Source of the DNA: an uncultured Bacteroidota bacterium
GTDB lineage: Bacteria; Bacteroidota; Bacteroidia; Chitinophagales; Chitinophagaceae
DNA: 40,788 nucleotides
Assembly (NCBI GenBank): GCA_903878475.1
Contig: CAIRHQ010000041.1
Location: 1-40,788, forward strand
Reading direction: 5' to 3'
Part shown: piece after piece, positions 38,057 through 40,788 of the stretch
Layout: every line of letters starts with the position of its first letter
Position numbering within the stretch: the first letter of the stretch is position 1
Program-made: the position numbers and the translations under genes
The notes under the pieces: model-generated
Told to the model about the DNA's origin: nothing
Databases searched by the model: none
The model's input: only the letters and a program-made list of their open reading frames with translations

Positions 38057-38665
38057 TTAGGATATCTTTTCCACCTGCATATAGCTAAGTTCAACGGGAG
38101 TAGCCCTTCCGAAGATCTTCACCTGTACTTTTAATTTTTTCTTCTCGTCATTCACTTCTTCAATCACACCGTTGAAATCGTTGAACGGACCGTCGATGAT
38201 CTTGATGGTTTCGCCAATGATGAATGGTTCACTCATCGTCATACCACCTGCATCGCTCATTTCATCTACTTTACCCAGCATCTTGTTCACTTCCGACTTA
38301 CGCAAAGAAATGATATTGCCCTTTGATCCTTTTCCATCGGTAAGGAAGTGCATCACATTGCTGATATTGCTCATCGATTGGATCATATCATCATGCAGTT
38401 TGCCGTCGGCCACTTCAATCATGATATACCCGGGATAGAAATTTCTTTCACGCATCACTTTTTTACCATTCACTACCTTGTACACTTTTTCTACTGGTAA
38501 AAAAACCTGCTTTACTATATTGGTCCAGCCATTGCGCACAATATCCTTATCCAGGTATTCCTTGATCTTCCGCTCCTTACCACTCACTACGCGCAGCACA
38601 TACCATTTGCTTTCCTTTTCGGCCTTCTCCACTTTTTCTACTGCAATTCCTGTTGTTTCTTCCAT
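38057..38665 (-). CDS. nusG: Transcription termination/antitermination factor NusG
   Basis: 202 residues: NGN domain (KWYVLRVVSGKERKIKEYLD ... NFYPGYIMIEV) and C-terminal KOW domain (IKIIDGPFNDFNGVIEEVN). It binds RNA polymerase and links it to Rho or ribosomal protein S10. The start is 1 base after the secE stop, so the pair is coupled as in most bacteria. Downstream the usual rplK is displaced by the GEVED gene. Confidence 0.98.
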   Translation of the reverse strand: MEETTGIAVEKVEKAEKESKWYVLRVVSGKERKIKEYLDKDIVRNGWTNIVKQVFLPVEKVYKVVNGKKVMRERNFYPGYIMIEVADGKLHDDMIQSMSNISNVMHFLTDGKGSKGNIISLRKSEVNKMLGKVDEMSDAGGMTMSEPFIIGETIKIIDGPFNDFNGVIEEVNDEKKKLKVQVKIFGRATPVELSYMQVEKIS

Positions 38666-38666
38666 G

Positions 38667-38861
38667 TTATTTGAATAAAGAATAAATGAATTTCATTGAG
38701 CCGGTTGCAGCAAAGTCCATTACCCAAACCACAAAAGTGATCATCAGGGTAGCCCCCAAAACGATCATTGTAGATTGTTGCAACTGATCCCATCCTGGCC
38801 AGGTTACTTTCTGTACCAGTTCTTTGTAAGAATCTTTTAAGTATGCGGTTAATTTATTCAT
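38667..38861 (-). CDS. secE: Preprotein translocase subunit SecE
   Basis: 64 residues, the short single-helix form. The amphipathic YLKDSYKELVQKVTWPGWDQL with the conserved V-x-W-P precedes the transmembrane helix (TMIVLGATLMITFVVWVMDF). With SecY it forms the protein-conducting channel. It sits between tRNA-Trp and nusG, the common Bacteroidota order. Confidence 0.96.
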   Translation of the reverse strand: MNKLTAYLKDSYKELVQKVTWPGWDQLQQSTMIVLGATLMITFVVWVMDFAATGSMKFIYSLFK

Positions 38862-38966
38862 ATCATTAAATCATTTAAAAATTAAAACGGTGTAAAGCGG
38901 CTCAGTGTAAGCGTTAAAGGTACATTACCTTAAACGTTAAACCTGCAACCTTAAACACTTCATTCG

Positions 38967-39037
38967 CACGGGCACTAGGATTCGAACCCAGATCAAAGGT
39001 TTTGGAGACCCGTATGCTACCGTTGCACCATGCCCGT
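38967..39037 (-). tRNA. tRNA-Trp (CCA)
   Basis: 71-base cloverleaf. Acceptor ACGGGCA (5' end at 39037) pairs fully with TGCCCGT. D arm GTGC-AACGGTA-GCAT. Anticodon loop CTCCAAA gives CCA, with the stem's outermost pair (C-T) mismatched. T arm CTGGG-TTCGAAT-CCTAG (one G-T pair). The 3' CCA is not encoded. Located between tuf and secE as expected. Two broken copies lie directly upstream. Confidence 0.93.
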
Positions 39038-39044
39038 ATTATTT

Positions 39045-39124
39045 AGACCCGTATCTCGCCTGAGGCGAGACCATGCCCTTATTATTCAGACCAGAATCTC
39101 GCCTGCGGCGAGACCATGCCCGTA
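39045..39124 (-). pseudogene. Two tandem broken tRNA-Trp copies with the D arm replaced by a palindrome
   Basis: On the minus strand each ~43-base unit reads ACGGGCATGG (or AAGGGCATGG), a 17-base palindrome, TACGGGTCT (or TTCTGGTCT) and an A+T-rich spacer like the real gene's own 5' flank. The intact tRNA-Trp has ACGGGCATGG, then TGCAACGGTAGCA (the D arm), then TACGGGTCT. So the D arm has been exchanged for TCTCGCCTCAGGCGAGA (39054-39070) or TCTCGCCGCAGGCGAGA (39097-39113), and the units end in the anticodon stem. They lack everything 3' of it and cannot be functional tRNAs. Confidence 0.8.
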
Positions 39125-39181
39125 ATTGCTACCAAACAGCTTTGAAAGTGGATAGTAAGCGTATAAAAATAAAGAACTTTT

Positions 39182-39222
39182 AAAAAAGCAAAGTACCTAA
39201 GCGGATCGCCTAAGTACTTTGC
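39182..39222 (-). terminator. tuf terminator
   Basis: On the minus strand a 9-bp outer stem GCAAAGTAC / GTACTTTGC (39188-39196, 39214-39222) with a partly paired inner loop is followed by TTTTTTA. It lies about 50 bases past the tuf stop and would separate tuf from the downstream tRNA-Trp and secE. A short CCC-TTCG-GGG hairpin (about 39252-39261) lies even closer to the stop. Confidence 0.8.
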
Positions 39223-39272
39223 AAAGTTATTAAAAAGCTTCCACAAAGTCCCCCTTCGGGGATGCAGGCGCT

Positions 39273-40460
39273 TTATTTTACGATTTCGGTAACCTGGCCA
39301 GCACCTACGGTACGACCACCTTCACGAATCGCGAATTTCAATCCTTTCTCCATTGCGATCGGCTGAATCAGCGTTACGTTCAATGAAGTATTATCGCCAG
39401 GCATCACCATTTCTGTACCGGCATTCAAAGTTACCTCTCCGGTAACGTCAGTAGTACGGAAATAGAACTGAGGACGATATTTGTTGAAGAATGGAGTATG
39501 ACGTCCACCTTCTTCTTTGCTCAATACGTAAACCTCTCCTTTGAATTCAGTATGCGGAGTGATAGAACCTGGTTTGCAAAGTACCATACCACGACGGATC
39601 TGAGTTTTCTCAATACCGCGCAATAATAAACCTGCATTATCTCCAGCTTCACCTTCATCGAGTAATTTTTTGAACATCTCAACACCAGTACAAGTTGTAG
39701 CCAGTGGTTTGTCCATCAAACCTACGATCTCAATGGCTTCACCCACTTTGATACGACCTCTTTCAATACGACCGGTAGCAACAGTACCACGACCAGTGAT
39801 TGAGAATACATCCTCAACACTCATCAGGAAAGGAAGGTCAACCAACCGTGGAGGTAATGGGATATAGCTATCCACAGCATCCATCAGTTCGTCAATTTTC
39901 TTAACCCATTTTTCTTCTCCGGCTAAAGCACCAGTAGCAGAACCCTGGATGATCGGTGTGTTATCACCATCAAAACCATATGAGGTCAGCAGTTCGCGGA
40001 TCTCCATTTCAACCAGTTCCAATAATTCAGGATCATCTACCAGATCAACTTTGTTCATGAAAACAACGATCTGAGGTACACCTACCTGACGAGCCAACAA
40101 GATGTGCTCTTTGGTTTGTGGCATTGGACCATCGGTAGCCGCTACCACTAAGATAGCACCATCCATTTGGGCAGCACCCGTGATCATGTTCTTCACATAA
40201 TCCGCGTGACCCGGACAGTCAACGTGCGCATAGTGACGCGCAAGTGTAGCATACTCCACGTGTGCAGTATTGATCGTGATACCCCTTTCTTTTTCTTCAG
40301 GTGCACCATCGATATCATCATAATTTTTTTTCTCCGCTAAACCTTTTTTTGACAAAACATCGGTTATAGCGGCTGTAAGTGTTGTTTTACCATGATCCAC
40401 GTGACCGATAGTACCAACGTTAAGATGGGGTTTATCCCTCTTGAAAGATTCTTTTGCCAT
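39273..40460 (-). CDS. tuf: Elongation factor Tu
   Basis: 395 residues, full length. GTPase motifs: GHVDHGKT (P loop), DCPGHADY (switch II), NKVD and GSATGAL-type G5. It delivers aminoacyl-tRNA to the ribosome. It lies downstream of a tandem tRNA-like array on the same strand, with 100 bases between. Codon use is even and conserved, as expected for a highly expressed gene. Confidence 0.99.
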   Translation of the reverse strand: MAKESFKRDKPHLNVGTIGHVDHGKTTLTAAITDVLSKKGLAEKKNYDDIDGAPEEKERGITINTAHVEYATLARHYAHVDCPGHADYVKNMITGAAQMDGAILVVAATDGPMPQTKEHILLARQVGVPQIVVFMNKVDLVDDPELLELVEMEIRELLTSYGFDGDNTPIIQGSATGALAGEEKWVKKIDELMDAVDSYIPLPPRLVDLPFLMSVEDVFSITGRGTVATGRIERGRIKVGEAIEIVGLMDKPLATTCTGVEMFKKLLDEGEAGDNAGLLLRGIEKTQIRRGMVLCKPGSITPHTEFKGEVYVLSKEEGGRHTPFFNKYRPQFYFRTTDVTGEVTLNAGTEMVMPGDNTSLNVTLIQPIAMEKGLKFAIREGGRTVGAGQVTEIVK

Positions 40461-40562
40461 TGTTTAAATTTTAATATTTGTTTTGAAAATTGGTTTTCAT
40501 TTAAAGTCTGTAAACCATGGACCTATTATGTTATAAGTGCTAAGCACCCGAATGAATTCTTT

Positions 40563-40636
40563 GAGCCATCAGTGAGAATCGAACTCACGACCCTCCCGAT
40601 TTCAATCGGGATGCTCTACCACTGAGCTACAACGCA
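40563..40636 (-). pseudogene. tRNA-like unit 1
   Basis: Where the anticodon arm belongs is the palindrome TCCCGATTGAAATCGGGA. Its symmetry allows an 8-base loop on a 5-bp stem, or longer pairing, but not the standard 7-base loop, so no anticodon can be read with confidence (GAA is central). Acceptor strands TGCGTTG and TGATGGC pair at only five of seven positions, mostly G-T, and fail at the end pairs. The GGGTCGTGAGTTCGATTCTC 3' half resembles tRNA-Gly/Thr types expected upstream of tuf. A gene finder may call it a tRNA; I think it is a derived, non-functional copy. Confidence 0.6.
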
Positions 40637-40656
40637 TCTTTTTCAAATATCTTCTC

Positions 40657-40730
40657 GAGCCATCAGTGAGAATCGAACTCACGACCCTCCCGATTTCAAT
40701 CGGGATGCTCTACCACTGAGCTACAACGCA
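40657..40730 (-). pseudogene. tRNA-like unit 2
   Basis: Identical to unit 1 over all 74 bases, including the palindrome in the anticodon-arm position, which implies recent duplication or gene conversion. Confidence 0.6.
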
Positions 40731-40788
40731 TTACTTTTCAAATATATTCTCGACCCATCAGTGAGAATCGAAATCACGACCCTCCCGA

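Larger units (their letters stand above)
40563..40788 (-). repeat. Tandem array of tRNA-like units, period 94-95 bases (continues past window)
   Basis: Three units start at 40563, 40657 and 40752; the third runs off the window. Units 1 and 2 are identical over 74 bases, and unit 3 has two substitutions in the 37 bases seen, one in the T stem. Spacers (40637-40656, 40731-40751) are similar A+T-rich sequence containing TTTTCAAATAT. Each unit has a normal D arm (GCTC-AGTGGTA-GAGC) and T arm (GTGAG-TTCGATT-CTCAC), but an abnormal anticodon arm and a poorly paired acceptor. Confidence 0.85.

Noticed and set aside
40563-40788. CRISPR array
   Set aside because: The repeated part is a 74-base tRNA-like unit and the 20-21-base spacers are near-identical to each other, unlike CRISPR spacers; no cas gene is present.

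Overview
The window looks like a chromosomal piece of a Bacteroidota bacterium, most likely the Chitinophagaceae or a close relative. The grounds are a type IX secretion C-terminal signal on a giant secreted protein, promoters with the Bacteroidota -7 element TAnnTTTG, almost no Shine-Dalgarno sequences, and the gene order tRNA-like genes / tuf / tRNA-Trp / secE / nusG / rplKAJL / rpoBC. The genus is not decided by the sequence.

Region 1 (1-6.8 kb) is accessory DNA, visibly richer in A+T. It starts with the 3' end of an RHS-repeat protein with a variable, possibly toxic tip, followed 5 bases later by a lipoprotein that could be its immunity partner. Debris follows (an OmpA-like C-terminal scrap, a second lipoprotein, unrecognised small ORFs). 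Then comes the end of an integrative element: a minus-strand group of small genes (helix-turn-helix protein, zinc-ribbon protein, small membrane protein), an unrecognised gene and a tyrosine recombinase next to an intact tRNA-Asp. Between tRNA-Asp and accA lie a truncated GIY-YIG nuclease gene and a broken second copy of tRNA-Asp.

Region 2 (7.2-20 kb) is ordinary core genome. On the plus strand are accA, a Gfo/Idh/MocA oxidoreductase, a polyprenyl-phosphate sugar transferase, an M1 metallopeptidase and a FemAB/GNAT-like protein. On the minus strand are ispD with an isoaspartyl peptidase, a heptose-7-phosphate kinase with an APC permease, and an OmpH/Skp-like chaperone. A DUF6498-like membrane protein sits between them on the plus strand.

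Region 3 (20-40.8 kb) is the transcription/translation cluster on the minus strand: tuf, tRNA-Trp, secE, nusG, rplK, rplA, rplJ, rplL, rpoB, rpoC. It is interrupted twice: by a 4.5-kb oppositely oriented gene for a type IX-secreted GEVED protein between nusG and rplK, and by an M13 metallopeptidase between rplL and rpoB. Terminators and promoters visible in the gaps split the cluster into separate units (tuf; nusG end; rplKAJL; M13; rpoBC).

The most unusual signal is shared by three tRNA loci (tRNA-Asp, tRNA-Trp, and a tandem array upstream of tuf). At each, extra tRNA-derived copies carry a perfect short palindrome where a tRNA arm should be. TCTCGCC-N3-GGCGAGA replaces the D arm of two tRNA-Trp copies and the middle of a tRNA-Asp copy. 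TCCCGAT-N4-ATCGGGA stands in for the anticodon arm in the array upstream of tuf. A related TCCCGA-N4-TCGGGA palindrome sits between rplK and rplA. This may mark an undescribed class of small palindromic elements or repair scars targeting tRNA genes.
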